Source: Azospirillum sp. B21
GTDB taxonomy: Bacteria > Pseudomonadota > Alphaproteobacteria > Azospirillales > Azospirillaceae
Direction: 5' to 3'
Assembly (NCBI RefSeq): GCF_008364825.1
Contig: NZ_VTTO01000012.1
Coordinates: 1 to 64,000, forward strand
DNA: 64,000 bases
The position numbers were made by a program, and so were the translations under genes. Of this stretch, positions 24,473 through 32,541 are shown in pieces. The notes below the pieces were generated by a model. That model did not search any database. It worked only from the letters and a program-made list of their open reading frames with translations, and was not told the origin of the DNA. Each line of letters begins with the position of its first letter. The stretch's first letter is position 1.

Positions 24473-24943
24473 TTACGTGCAGTGACGGTTCTCGAAGTGC
24501 TGCGCCGGCCGATTGGTGGTTGGATCGAGAACGGACGCGCCGTTGAGCGACAACCGGATCACCGCATCCTTCAGGGAGATTAGCCAGCGGTGCAGATCGC
24601 CAGACGGGCTGTCGATGCCGGCCAGCATCTCGTCGATGTAGGGAACCCGCATCAGCGTGTCGGCAAAGGTCTGCGCCTGGTGGATATCCTCCCAGCAGGA
24701 CAGCAGGCGTCCGCTGTCGCGCCAGAACACCAGCCACCACACCTCACCGGCGATCTCATGCAGGCACACACCCATGGGCCCGTGTCCAAACACGACACGC
24801 GGATGAACGGGACCGTCGATGGCGGCGACGGTCATCCGGGTATAATCGCGAACCCACTCGGCGGGGCTATGAATAACATTGTGTTCAATCTCGGCGAGGG
24901 TGGGGAAGGGCACTGTCGAATTTCTCATGGTCATGACATCCAT
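24473..24943 (-). CDS. Hypothetical protein, 156 aa
   Basis: Start ATG 24943 (Met6 at 24928 is an alternative). A compact domain seems to contain VCLHEIAGEVWWLVFWRDSGRLLSCWEDIHQAQTFADTL. It is soluble and Trp-rich, with a C-terminal helical region. It is followed in the same direction by the 36-aa peptide gene. No family recognised. Confidence 0.55.
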   Translation of the reverse strand: MDVMTMRNSTVPFPTLAEIEHNVIHSPAEWVRDYTRMTVAAIDGPVHPRVVFGHGPMGVCLHEIAGEVWWLVFWRDSGRLLSCWEDIHQAQTFADTLMRVPYIDEMLAGIDSPSGDLHRWLISLKDAVIRLSLNGASVLDPTTNRPAQHFENRHCT

Positions 24944-25011
24944 TATGACGGACCAGGCGCCAGCAGCGCGTCGGCGAAAAACAACGGTTTTGACCGTCTT
25001 TCCCGAGGGCT

Positions 25012-26415
25012 CTAGGCCGCGAGTCCCTTCTCCTTCGCTTTGTGGTGCACCCAGCCGCGGTGGTAGTTCTTGGCTCGAGCGATCCGTTCGAGGTCTTCCA
25101 CGGATCTGGCGAGCCGCATCAACGTGCCATACCCTCCGGTCTTGAGCTGGTCGTCCGACATCGACGCGATCACCTTGCGCCGATTCACCTCCCCATCCTC
25201 AGGCGCAGGGAGGGCCGCCAGCTTGCGCGCCGTGAAGGCTTCACCGCACTCCTGGCAGTGCTGTCGGCTATCGTCGATACGCGTGACCCGGAAGCATCTC
25301 CGGCAGCGCTGAACCGGTGCCACCTCACGGTGCTCGTGGTCGCCATCGAGAGACCATTCCAGCTCCTCGTCGAGCATTCCGTGCTCCAGGGTGTTCCCCA
25401 CCATGTCGATCAGAATGCCCCTTCGCTTTCCGGTAGACGGCCGCGTGAACCGGCCGCCCTGCTGCTGGAAGAGCCCCGTGCTCTTGGTCGGGCGGAGCAG
25501 GACCCCGACCTCGACATTCGGTACATCGGTGCCCTCAGAAACGAGCTCGCAGCTGGTCAGCGCCTGCAACGATCCGTCGGCAAGTCCCTTCAGCCGGGCG
25601 TTTCGCACCTCATCCGGCATCTTCCCGTCCACCGGCACCGCCGCGTACCCGGCCTTCGTGAGTTGCTCCGCAACATGGGCGCAGTGGGCGCGGCTGACGC
25701 AGAAGAAGATCGCCGGGCGACCGGAGGCGAGGCGAGCGTACTGTTGCACGGCAGGCTCGGTGACCTCCGGGTTGTTCAGAATGCGTTCCAACTCCGACGT
25801 CGAATAGTCGCCACAGCTGATCCGGACGCTGCGAAGATCCAGATGCAGGGGAGGGGCATTGATGTCGACGGGGACGAGGTACCCTTGCTCCGTGAGCCAG
25901 GACATGCTCGGCCCCACGATCGCGGTATCGAACACGAGGCTGAGCCCGGTGCCGTCTGCCCGAAACGGCGTCGCTGTCACACCGAGACGCAGGGCTCGAT
26001 CCAAGGCCTCGAAGACCCGCATGTACTTGCTGCAGACGGCGTGATGCGCTTCATCGACGATAACGAGCCTAATCTTCGTCAGGAACGGCGCATAATTGTC
26101 GAGGCGGGACGCCAGCGTGTCGATGGAAGCGACATAGACATCTTCCTGCGCCAGCATGCGGCCGGGATAGATCAACCCGTGCGGCAGCCGCAGGCGATGC
26201 AGCGTCTGGGACGCTTGGCTCAGCAATTCCCACCGGTGGGTCAGAATCAAGGTCGGCCAGCCAGCCCCCGATACGATTTCCGCCACCTCCACAAATGTGG
26301 TGGTCTTGCCACCGCCCGTCGGCAAGACGTAAAGGGGGTGGCGGCGCTGCCTGAGGGCACGCAGGATCTTCTCGCGGTCCTCGACCTGGTAGGGACGAAG
26401 TTGACGACGGCTCAT
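25012..26415 (-). CDS. Superfamily 2 DEAH-type helicase
   Basis: 467 aa. Motif Q/RPYQ (LRPYQVED), Walker A LPTGGGKTT (about 33), motif Ia LILTHRWELL, DEAH box LVIVDEAHHAV (about 115), motif III GVTATPFRADG, and in the second RecA domain SEGTDVPNVEVGVLLRP (motif V) and QQQGGRFTRP (motif VI). After residue 380 comes a four-Cys zinc ribbon (RCRRCFRV...HCQECGEAF) and a short helical tail. Plasmid and phage SF2 enzymes of this type remodel DNA for replication or repair. Substrate unknown. Confidence 0.88.
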   Translation of the reverse strand: MSRRQLRPYQVEDREKILRALRQRRHPLYVLPTGGGKTTTFVEVAEIVSGAGWPTLILTHRWELLSQASQTLHRLRLPHGLIYPGRMLAQEDVYVASIDTLASRLDNYAPFLTKIRLVIVDEAHHAVCSKYMRVFEALDRALRLGVTATPFRADGTGLSLVFDTAIVGPSMSWLTEQGYLVPVDINAPPLHLDLRSVRISCGDYSTSELERILNNPEVTEPAVQQYARLASGRPAIFFCVSRAHCAHVAEQLTKAGYAAVPVDGKMPDEVRNARLKGLADGSLQALTSCELVSEGTDVPNVEVGVLLRPTKSTGLFQQQGGRFTRPSTGKRRGILIDMVGNTLEHGMLDEELEWSLDGDHEHREVAPVQRCRRCFRVTRIDDSRQHCQECGEAFTARKLAALPAPEDGEVNRRKVIASMSDDQLKTGGYGTLMRLARSVEDLERIARAKNYHRGWVHHKAKEKGLAA

Positions 26416-26442
26416 GTCAGCCTCAGACGCGGAACGCGGCGA

Positions 26443-26622
26443 TCAGGCGGTAGCAAGGTGGCGGCCGCGCCTACCGGCTGCGTCCGCCAGGGTGATGCAG
26501 TTGATCGTGGTCACAGGTGCATCACCGTCGACCACGCGGATCAGATTGGCGCTGCTCTTGCGCCCATAGACCTCGATGTACCCCACCGGGATGCAGTCGG
26601 TTTGAATGGCGTTAGGGATCAT
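26443..26622 (-). CDS. Hypothetical protein, 59 aa
   Basis: I prefer ATG 26622 over the longer frame from 26727. Third-position GC rises sharply at 26622, and a promoter-like motif shared with the large ParB-like gene lies at 26663-26678, inside the longer frame. The protein has a short beta-rich part (VGYIEVYGRKSSANLIRVVDGD). It precedes the helicase gene by 27 bp and may be the first gene of that transcript. No family recognised. Confidence 0.45.
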   Translation of the reverse strand: MIPNAIQTDCIPVGYIEVYGRKSSANLIRVVDGDAPVTTINCITLADAAGRRGRHLATA

Positions 26623-26662
26623 GGTCCACCCTGTACGATTTTGGCTCTTGATGGCCACATTA

Positions 26663-26678
26663 ATCGTACAGAGCGCAT
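26663..26678 (-). promoter_or_regulatory. Shared 16-bp promoter-like motif, copy 1
   Basis: ATGCGCTCTGTACGAT on the minus strand, identical to the copy at 30080-30095. TACGAT may serve as a -10 element. It lies 41 bp before the start of the 59-aa gene. The coding-bias change at 26622 agrees with transcription beginning near here. Confidence 0.5.
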
Positions 26679-26825
26679 CATACAAGTGGCGAAGACACCG
26701 CTGTCGTAAGTATTCTTCGGCACTCATCGTTGAACTAATACATTCTTGCCCAGGGTCTTACTCAGACATTTGCCATGCACCCTAGATAACCTCTAACACT
26801 CCCGCATCTTCACACGTCGTAACTT

Positions 26826-27278
26826 CTAAGCGCTGTCAGCATCTGGCATTACATCGGTCACTGCCCCGCGCCCCAGCGACCGCGCTAGGTCGCCCAGGAC
26901 ACGGCGGTCCTCGGGCCGGAGCTGGCGCGCGAGAAGCAGAAGCTCACGCTCATCGTCTTCCAACCATGGAAGAAAAAGCGCCAATGGAGCGACAGGACCA
27001 ATCTGCGTATCCGGAGCCGCATGAGCGCCATGGCTGGTGACGGTACGCAGCCCGATCTGAGCGCGTTCGCCCCCCGGACCGGTGCTCAGCGCACGCTCGA
27101 CCGTCATCCAGGTCCCTTGGCACCCGGCACAGGCACGCTTGCGGCGGATGCTGTTATCGGCCTGCGTACGGGTCTCAGTGACACCGTTGAGGGTGCTGCC
27201 GCAGCGTGGGCACGCCATCGCGCTGGGTTTTGCTCGCCCGCTTATCTTGGCGATGGTCGTGTTGCTGCCAGCGGCCAT
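26826..27278 (-). CDS. Zinc-ribbon protein, NrdR-like N-terminus
   Basis: 150 aa. Residues 20-60 form a four-Cys ribbon (MACPRCGSTLNGVTETR...RRKRACAGCQGTWMTVE), similar to the zinc ribbon of NrdR or phage Ogr proteins. The ATP-cone of NrdR is absent, so it is not NrdR. The C-terminus is helical (DDERELLLLARQLRPEDRRVLGDLARSL). Probably a nucleic-acid-binding plasmid protein. Start ATG 27278. Confidence 0.6.
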   Translation of the reverse strand: MAAGSNTTIAKISGRAKPSAMACPRCGSTLNGVTETRTQADNSIRRKRACAGCQGTWMTVERALSTGPGGERAQIGLRTVTSHGAHAAPDTQIGPVAPLALFLPWLEDDERELLLLARQLRPEDRRVLGDLARSLGRGAVTDVMPDADSA

Positions 27279-27387
27279 GTTCAGCTCCCGTGTGTAGTCA
27301 CGGGCTAGAAGAGTAGCGTCTCATCCGCTGACTCGTCCCACTCGAAAGACGTCAGTTTCCGTCGCCTTTCGCGGGCATATCATCAAG

Positions 27388-27840
27388 TCAGCTCTCATCT
27401 TCGCGATGACAGTCGATCACGACGAAGCTGTCCATGCTGCTGTCGTTGTCGGAGAGGCGAGTTGACCAATCGTCCCGGCGGGCGATCCGGTGGGCCTTCC
27501 TCTCAGCCTGTCCAGGACTGCGGGCGAGAACGCGATAGTCCGCCCCAATGCTGGCTCGAACGCGGACGATGTAAGGCACCGGGGCACCGCCTCCCTCGGC
27601 ATCTTCCGGGCCGGCGTCGGTGTCCGACGACAGAGCACCGACGCGCTGGATATCGGCGACGATGGCTTGCCGGTGCGCTTCCAGGCGATGGCAAAGACAT
27701 TCGATCTCCGCATCGTCGAGGGAGCCTTCCGGATGGGCGAACTCGGCGTCTTCCGGTGCCGCCGAGCTGGTTTTAAGGAACTGCAGCAGGACCAGGAGGC
27801 TGGCTGCTTCCTTGTCGGAGATCGTGATCTGGGGGTCCAT
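27388..27840 (-). CDS. Hypothetical protein, 150 aa
   Basis: ATG 27840 gives MDPQITISDKEAASLLVLLQFL; a longer frame to 27906 would overlap the end region of the upstream gene. A helical N-terminus, an acidic linker (DAGPEDAEGG) and a C-terminal alpha/beta part (VRVRASIGADYRVLARSPGQAERKAHRIA) are visible. It is 69 bp downstream of the large ParB-like gene. No family recognised. Confidence 0.55.
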   Translation of the reverse strand: MDPQITISDKEAASLLVLLQFLKTSSAAPEDAEFAHPEGSLDDAEIECLCHRLEAHRQAIVADIQRVGALSSDTDAGPEDAEGGGAPVPYIVRVRASIGADYRVLARSPGQAERKAHRIARRDDWSTRLSDNDSSMDSFVVIDCHREDES

Positions 27841-27909
27841 GTCGATCTTCTCGCTCTTGAGCTGGTGGGGGAGGGCGCGTAACCAGAGGACACGCGCCCT
27901 AGTCACAAA

Positions 27910-30024
27910 TCAGGCGGCTTCCTCGTCCACGCCGGTCGCCGAGCTGCTTGCCACGTCCTCGGCCTCGGCAGCGAACGCCATGCCCGGCGGCAGCCACTGC
28001 TGGATGCCCGTTACCATGTCCTGCGGGATCGGGCCATCGGCGTCCGCGGCAACGGGGCCAAGCTCAGAGAGCAAGATGGCGTCGGGCGATCCGAACCACC
28101 GGTCGAGCGTGCTGACCATCTGGGCCTTCTTGGCTGGGGCGAGAGTCTGCACCCCCTTGCCGACCACGGCCACTTCGTCCAGCACGAACCCCTTCGACAC
28201 GCGCGACCAGAACTCCGTCGCGGTTGGCCTCCATGTGCGAGCCGGATCGCATCCGATCTCGGTGCCGATATGTTCAACCACGTCATCCCGCTTGCCGCCA
28301 TATTCGGACAAGCTGACGCTGATTGTTTGGGCGAACAGCACGGCCAAGACGGCGTCCTTGTCGGCGTCGGACAGGCTGTGGATGGTCTGGAACAGCAACA
28401 CTTCACGCCCGCTGTAGCTCTTTTCCGGTTCGATCCTGCTCTTGAAGGCGTCGAGCAATTTGGCGAGGGCGGCACCAGCGGGCGTCTCGCCCATCTTCAC
28501 CACGCTCCCCGAGAGCCGCTCAAAATGCCCCGACAGATTCGACGCCGCCGCCATGTTGCAGCGTATGGAGAGCTTCACCCATAGCGTATAGATCAGATAG
28601 CTCTTCGCGTACTGCGGTTCCTGCGCAAGAGCCAGCTGGAAGGCTTGGGTCCGGTGAGCCTCCAGGTCTGTGACCAGAGCCGCCGTATACGGCCCTCGCG
28701 CAGGCTTGCTGGTGCTTCTATCGAAACCGGTCTGCGTGAGCGTACCAGCGGGCGGCGCGTTCGCGGCCTCGCCTTCACCAGTCGCGTCCGGAGCGATGTA
28801 GCCCTCGCGCAGATCGAAGTCGCCGTCGCTGCCGATCAGCACGAACACCCCAGCCTTGGCTTTCAGTTCGGCGCTGTAGAACCGCCCCTTCGACGCATCG
28901 ATCCTGGCAATCAGGCGCTTGAGTTCGGCCATGCGGTCGAGGTCTTCCTGCGGAATCTCGGGAGCGTCCTCGTCGCCCTCATCGAAACCGTCCTCGTAGT
29001 CTCCGTCATCTTCGTCGTCCTCCAACTTTGCATCATCCTCCACAGATGCAGCGCCGCCGGGCCTGCCGACTGTGAGTTCCGCGTGATAGCGGGAGAGGAT
29101 CTCGTTGTGCGCAACGACCAGAGCCAAGCGCTCGTCTTCCTGATCGGCCGTGAGTTGACGTTCCTGATCCGGTCGAGTGCTCCGCATCGACGCGAGCACC
29201 GCGTGATCGTATTCCAGCATCGGCTTTGCCCATGCCCAGCCTTCGGCAACCAGCCGGTCGCACTCGCGCCGCAGCTTTGCGGTGGCAATCTCCAGGGCGG
29301 CGGTGCGGTCGTCCAGGTAAGTCCCATCCTCCTTGAACAGATCCTCGGTGACGGGCAGGCCCTTCGCCACGTAGTCCGCACGAACAAAGGTCCCGAGCTT
29401 GGAGGTCACCGGCACCCGCTCTTGCGCCAATTCTTTCCGGATATGGTAGGGGTGAAGCGAATGAGACTGCTTGAGCGCGTCGTAGACACGCTCCTGGATG
29501 GCGTGATCGTCGCTCAGGGTGAACGCCTCGCACACTTCCTTGTCAATCTTCCCGTCACGGAACAGGTCCAGCAGACGTGGGCTAAGCCGCCCCAGTTTCA
29601 GACGCTGTTGAACCGCACGCACCGGGAGTCCGAAGCGGATGGCAATGTTCTCAGCTGTCTTGCCCTGCTCCAAAAGCGCGGCAAACGCCCGGTACTCGTC
29701 CACAGGCGTCATATTCACTCGCTGGACGTTCTCCGCAAGCGACACCTCTTCGGCCTCGTCAGCATCCCGGACCGCGCAATCGACGGCGTAAGTCCCGTCG
29801 ATCTCCCCTTTTGTCCGCAGGAGTTCCAAAGCGGCCAGACGCCGCCCGCCGCCAACGACTTCAAAGGTGTCGTCGTTTGCCTCGGTTGGAATGACGATCA
29901 GGTTTTGGAGCACACCTCGCGCCTTGATATCAGCCGCCATAGACTCGATATCAGCAAACGGATAGGTCTTCCGAACGTTACGGTCCGACCGGCGGAGATT
30001 TGAAAGGGCAATAGACTTTATCAT
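27910..30024 (-). CDS. Large ParB/RepB/Spo0J-like protein, 704 aa
   Basis: From ATG 30024. The N-terminal ParB domain (1-110) holds RKTYPFADIESMAADIKARG, VVGGGRRLAALELL and SLAENVQRVNMTPVDEYRAF. The HTH follows (KTAENIAIRFGLPVRAVQQRLKLGRLSP; about 115-145). At 335-375 there is a very acidic linker (DDAKLEDDEDDGDYEDG). The C-terminal ~300 residues are helical and unrecognised. ParB-like proteins of this size occur on plasmids and integrative elements and need not act in partition. The GGGRR/ENVQR box suggests that CTP binding is retained. A true ParB is encoded at 17379. Confidence 0.85.
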   Translation of the reverse strand: MIKSIALSNLRRSDRNVRKTYPFADIESMAADIKARGVLQNLIVIPTEANDDTFEVVGGGRRLAALELLRTKGEIDGTYAVDCAVRDADEAEEVSLAENVQRVNMTPVDEYRAFAALLEQGKTAENIAIRFGLPVRAVQQRLKLGRLSPRLLDLFRDGKIDKEVCEAFTLSDDHAIQERVYDALKQSHSLHPYHIRKELAQERVPVTSKLGTFVRADYVAKGLPVTEDLFKEDGTYLDDRTAALEIATAKLRRECDRLVAEGWAWAKPMLEYDHAVLASMRSTRPDQERQLTADQEDERLALVVAHNEILSRYHAELTVGRPGGAASVEDDAKLEDDEDDGDYEDGFDEGDEDAPEIPQEDLDRMAELKRLIARIDASKGRFYSAELKAKAGVFVLIGSDGDFDLREGYIAPDATGEGEAANAPPAGTLTQTGFDRSTSKPARGPYTAALVTDLEAHRTQAFQLALAQEPQYAKSYLIYTLWVKLSIRCNMAAASNLSGHFERLSGSVVKMGETPAGAALAKLLDAFKSRIEPEKSYSGREVLLFQTIHSLSDADKDAVLAVLFAQTISVSLSEYGGKRDDVVEHIGTEIGCDPARTWRPTATEFWSRVSKGFVLDEVAVVGKGVQTLAPAKKAQMVSTLDRWFGSPDAILLSELGPVAADADGPIPQDMVTGIQQWLPPGMAFAAEAEDVASSSATGVDEEAA

Positions 30025-30079
30025 GGTATGTGTCCCTGCTGTAGTGCGTTGGGGAAACGCGATGCACAGGGACAAATAC

Positions 30080-30095
30080 ATCGTACAGAGCGCAT
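30080..30095 (-). promoter_or_regulatory. Shared 16-bp promoter-like motif, copy 2
   Basis: ATGCGCTCTGTACGAT on the minus strand, identical to 26663-26678. TACGAT could be a -10 element, with TTGTGC 18 bp upstream as a -35. It lies 55 bp before the large ParB-like gene. Confidence 0.55.
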
Positions 30096-30435
30096 AAGCG
30101 CAAGCACAAAAATGCGTTGCTCCAATCTTTTTTCTACCGTCTAGGTCGAATATTTGTCAACGCCCCGGCGTCAGAAGCAGACGACAGAGATCCTCATCGT
30201 CTCTTTTAGAAAATGGCGTTCCCTAAAAAAATATTCAGTGAGTGTCGGCTCATGCGGTTCCGGGTCTTGAAAATAAATACCGCTCCTGGCGGCCAGCACG
30301 CAGCCAGAACAATGGGCAATGAACGCTCTCGTCTGCTCCGGGTAAGCGCGCCGCAAAAGGAGTGAGGACGGCGAAGCCTCCCGCGCCGTCCTCTTCCCGT
30401 TTTGCGACTTCAACACTGCGCCCCCCTGGATGGGA
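30096..30435. other. Intergenic region with bidirectional terminator
   Basis: No gene is supported. The left part, 5' of the ParB-like gene, is AT-rich and should carry its upstream promoter elements. A perfect 10-bp hairpin near the right end closes the transcript of the lipoprotein gene. Confidence 0.45.
30364..30393 (-). terminator. Hairpin terminator after the lipoprotein gene
   Basis: GAGGACGGCG and CGCCGTCCTC form a perfect 10-bp stem with a 10-nt loop. T-rich bases follow on both strands (CCGTTTTG on plus, ACTCCTTTTG on minus). It lies 43 bp after the stop of the 30436 gene. Confidence 0.6.
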
Positions 30436-31065
30436 TCACCCCGGTGCAATTGAGATCACCGCACCGCGGATCACTCCGCTAATTTCGAGCGGATAGGTTC
30501 CGGCCAGAGGATAGATCTCCTGATCGTATCCGACGATGATTGTCCCGCTCAGACGCGCGACGCGCAGCGTGTTCGAACCGGGTTTCCCGTCGGCGCGCTC
30601 GATCTCAATGAGTGCGGTTTCACCCTCAGCCAGAACGATGGGTACTGGGAGCGCCGGTCGCCAGTCGCGCCTCGTCCTGACAAAACCGTCCCCGACCGGC
30701 ACGTTCACCACGCCGCCCACGATTAGGATGCGCGAGTAGGCGCTTGCGATCGGGTTGCTGGGAACCGGCACCGGAACCGGGTAGGGGACCGCACCACCCC
30801 AAGACCCCAGCATCGGCCCCGCGAACACCCCGCCAGCATTGAGCCGCGCCATGTAAGCCGCCCGCTCCTGGCGCCGGGCGGCCAGCTCCTCTGCACGGCG
30901 GCGTTCCTCGGCCGTGTCCAGTTCCGCCTGTTTGCTGCGAGCCTCAAGCTGCTGTTCGGCCGACAGCGCCTTGAACTCGGACTCCGACATGCCCAACGGA
31001 AACCGGGCGCACGCCGCCACCCCCAGGAGGGCGAAGGTAACGGCAACGAAATGGAGCAGCCTCAT
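30436..31065 (-). CDS. Putative lipoprotein, 209 aa
   Basis: A type II signal peptide ends in the lipobox LGVAAC (Cys19). Next comes a charged coiled-coil-like region (residues 27-70, SESEFKALSAEQQLEARSKQAELDTAEERRR), a Pro/Val-rich linker (VPYPVPVPVPSNP), then a C-terminal beta domain. It is 24 bp downstream of the DUF411 gene on the same strand. No known family. Confidence 0.65.
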   Translation of the reverse strand: MRLLHFVAVTFALLGVAACARFPLGMSESEFKALSAEQQLEARSKQAELDTAEERRRAEELAARRQERAAYMARLNAGGVFAGPMLGSWGGAVPYPVPVPVPSNPIASAYSRILIVGGVVNVPVGDGFVRTRRDWRPALPVPIVLAEGETALIEIERADGKPGSNTLRVARLSGTIIVGYDQEIYPLAGTYPLEISGVIRGAVISIAPG

Positions 31066-31089
31066 GAGATCCGGGCCTCCCGTTAGGGA

Positions 31090-31563
31090 TCAATGCCATT
31101 CCCACACGGCTGGATCGGCGCCTTCGGCGAAGATCATAACCGCATAGGTCTCCTTCCGCCCATCCAGTTCCATACCCGGCGCACCCATTGGCATATTGGG
31201 TACGGCAATTCCTCGGGCGCTGGGTCGCTCCGTGAGCAAGCGTTTCACGGAACTGGGCGGAACGTGCCCCTCAATCACATAACCGTCAATCGTCGCCGAA
31301 TGGCACGACCAGAGGGAATCAGGCAGACTAAGTTCAGCCTTCTTGCGCGCGAGATCGTCGACCATGATGACGCTCGGGTGGAACCCCTCGGCCTCCATCC
31401 GCTTCACCCAGGCGCCGCAGCATCCACAGGAGGCATCCCGATATACCCGCAGCTCAGGAACGCCGGCGGCGGCGAGCGGCTGTATGGCGGCCGGAACGAC
31501 GATGCTGGCGGCGGCGAGGGCGAGGGCTCCACGAAGGAAGCTGCGGCGTTCGACATGGATCAT
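31090..31563 (-). CDS. DUF411 metal-binding protein (copy 1)
   Basis: 157 aa with a Tat-type signal (ERRSFLRGALALAAAS). The mature part has a thioredoxin-like opening with CGCCGAWV (Cys cluster), then SLWSCHSATIDGYVIEGHVP and AVPNMPMGAPGMEL, all DUF411 hallmarks. DUF411 genes usually lie in copper or heavy-metal clusters, and the Cys/His/Met residues suggest periplasmic metal binding. A paralogue lies at 49057. Start ATG 31563. Confidence 0.88.
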   Translation of the reverse strand: MIHVERRSFLRGALALAAASIVVPAAIQPLAAAGVPELRVYRDASCGCCGAWVKRMEAEGFHPSVIMVDDLARKKAELSLPDSLWSCHSATIDGYVIEGHVPPSSVKRLLTERPSARGIAVPNMPMGAPGMELDGRKETYAVMIFAEGADPAVWEWH

Positions 31564-31640
31564 GGTGCACCTGTTGAATGGCTCGTTTCCGTTGCGGGAA
31601 GATTAGACCGGTGAAGGTGTCTCCCTCGCCTTCCATAGAT

Positions 31641-31810
31641 GTAGCGGCCCGAGATCATCGGCGGCCGGACCCGAGATTTTGACGGACTCCAGGACCGGAT
31701 TGGCTGAGACGCAAAGCAGGCTCTGGCTCACATTCGGTGAGACGGGAACTACAATGTTTGAGACGGACCCGAGATTACCGAAATTGGATCGCAGTGCATG
31801 AGACATTGCC
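31641..31810. repeat. Cluster of TGAGAC repeats, possible insertion-sequence end remnant
   Basis: TGAGAC occurs four times on the plus strand (31705, 31738, 31759, 31799). GGACCCGAGATT is repeated exactly at 31667-31678 and 31765-31776. Multiple short same-strand repeats like these are typical of complex transposon ends, such as those of IS21-type elements. No transposase is present. The region marks the border between the plasmid backbone and the metal islands. Confidence 0.4.
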
Positions 31811-31901
31811 GGCAGGCGGGTTCGACCACCTCTAGTGGCCTCACACGGCAGCCCTCGACCGGCAAGGCATATGTGAATAGTCGGGGGAATTTATAGGTAA
31901 G

Positions 31902-32081
31902 TTACCCAAATTGCCTAATGGAGGGCGTGAGGTTGGCATTTAGCATGCTGCAAATGTTCTCAGCATCCTCTGGCAAAAGCCCCATCAGCGGACGCGCGTT
32001 GTACTCCGCGATCTGGTCGGACGTCATGTCGATCACCACCCAACCGGTAACGTCCCATGCGATTCGGTATCGTGCCTGCAT
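31902..32081 (-). CDS. Small hypothetical protein, 59 aa
   Basis: From ATG 32081; a GTG at 32096 is an alternative. It reads RYRIAWDVTGWVVIDMTSDQ then ARPLMGLLPEDAENICSMLNA, a plausible beta-beta-alpha mini-domain. It lies alone between the repeat cluster and the nickel operon. No family recognised. Confidence 0.4.
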   Translation of the reverse strand: MQARYRIAWDVTGWVVIDMTSDQIAEYNARPLMGLLPEDAENICSMLNANLTPSIRQFG

Positions 32082-32541
32082 ACCTGATTGTTGCACAGCA
32101 GCAAAATCTTTGACAATCGGGATCTTTCCTATACGCGAGTGTCGGCGATCACTGGTTTGCCGATGCTCCAGACAAACAGATCTTCAGCCAACTTGGCATT
32201 CCGGCGGCGCCTGCCGGGACGATGGCGTTGTATTACATCCTCTACCGACTGCTGGCTTCTCACGGCCGATTGGGCTTTGGTCGCGATAGACGTTCCCATT
32301 GCGGACGGCACTGGTATGCTCAGTCCTACACTACCTCGAACCGCGGGATACTGAACTGGTAATGCCGCCTGCGGCCATGTCCTTCAGTCCGTTTGCCGCC
32401 TCCAGCGCCGCCTTTTTCCGGCATGTTCGCCCTCCGGAGGAGGCCGGTCCGCCATCCTGGGCAAGGAGGCGGATACCGGCGACCAGACGGGTGCGCAAAG
32501 CAGATGCGAAACCGGCCGGAGCAGCCCGCCCGCCAGTGGTC
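32082..32541. other. Intergenic region at the left end of the nickel/cobalt island
   Basis: No supported gene; open frames here are antisense-like or short. No clear terminator is visible, although the minus-strand operon must end here. Confidence 0.35.

Noticed and set aside
25042-26709. 555-codon plus-strand frame opposite the helicase
   Set aside because: Helicase motifs are complete and ordered on the minus strand.
26826-27278. NrdR repressor
   Set aside because: Only a zinc ribbon resembles NrdR; the ATP-cone domain is absent.
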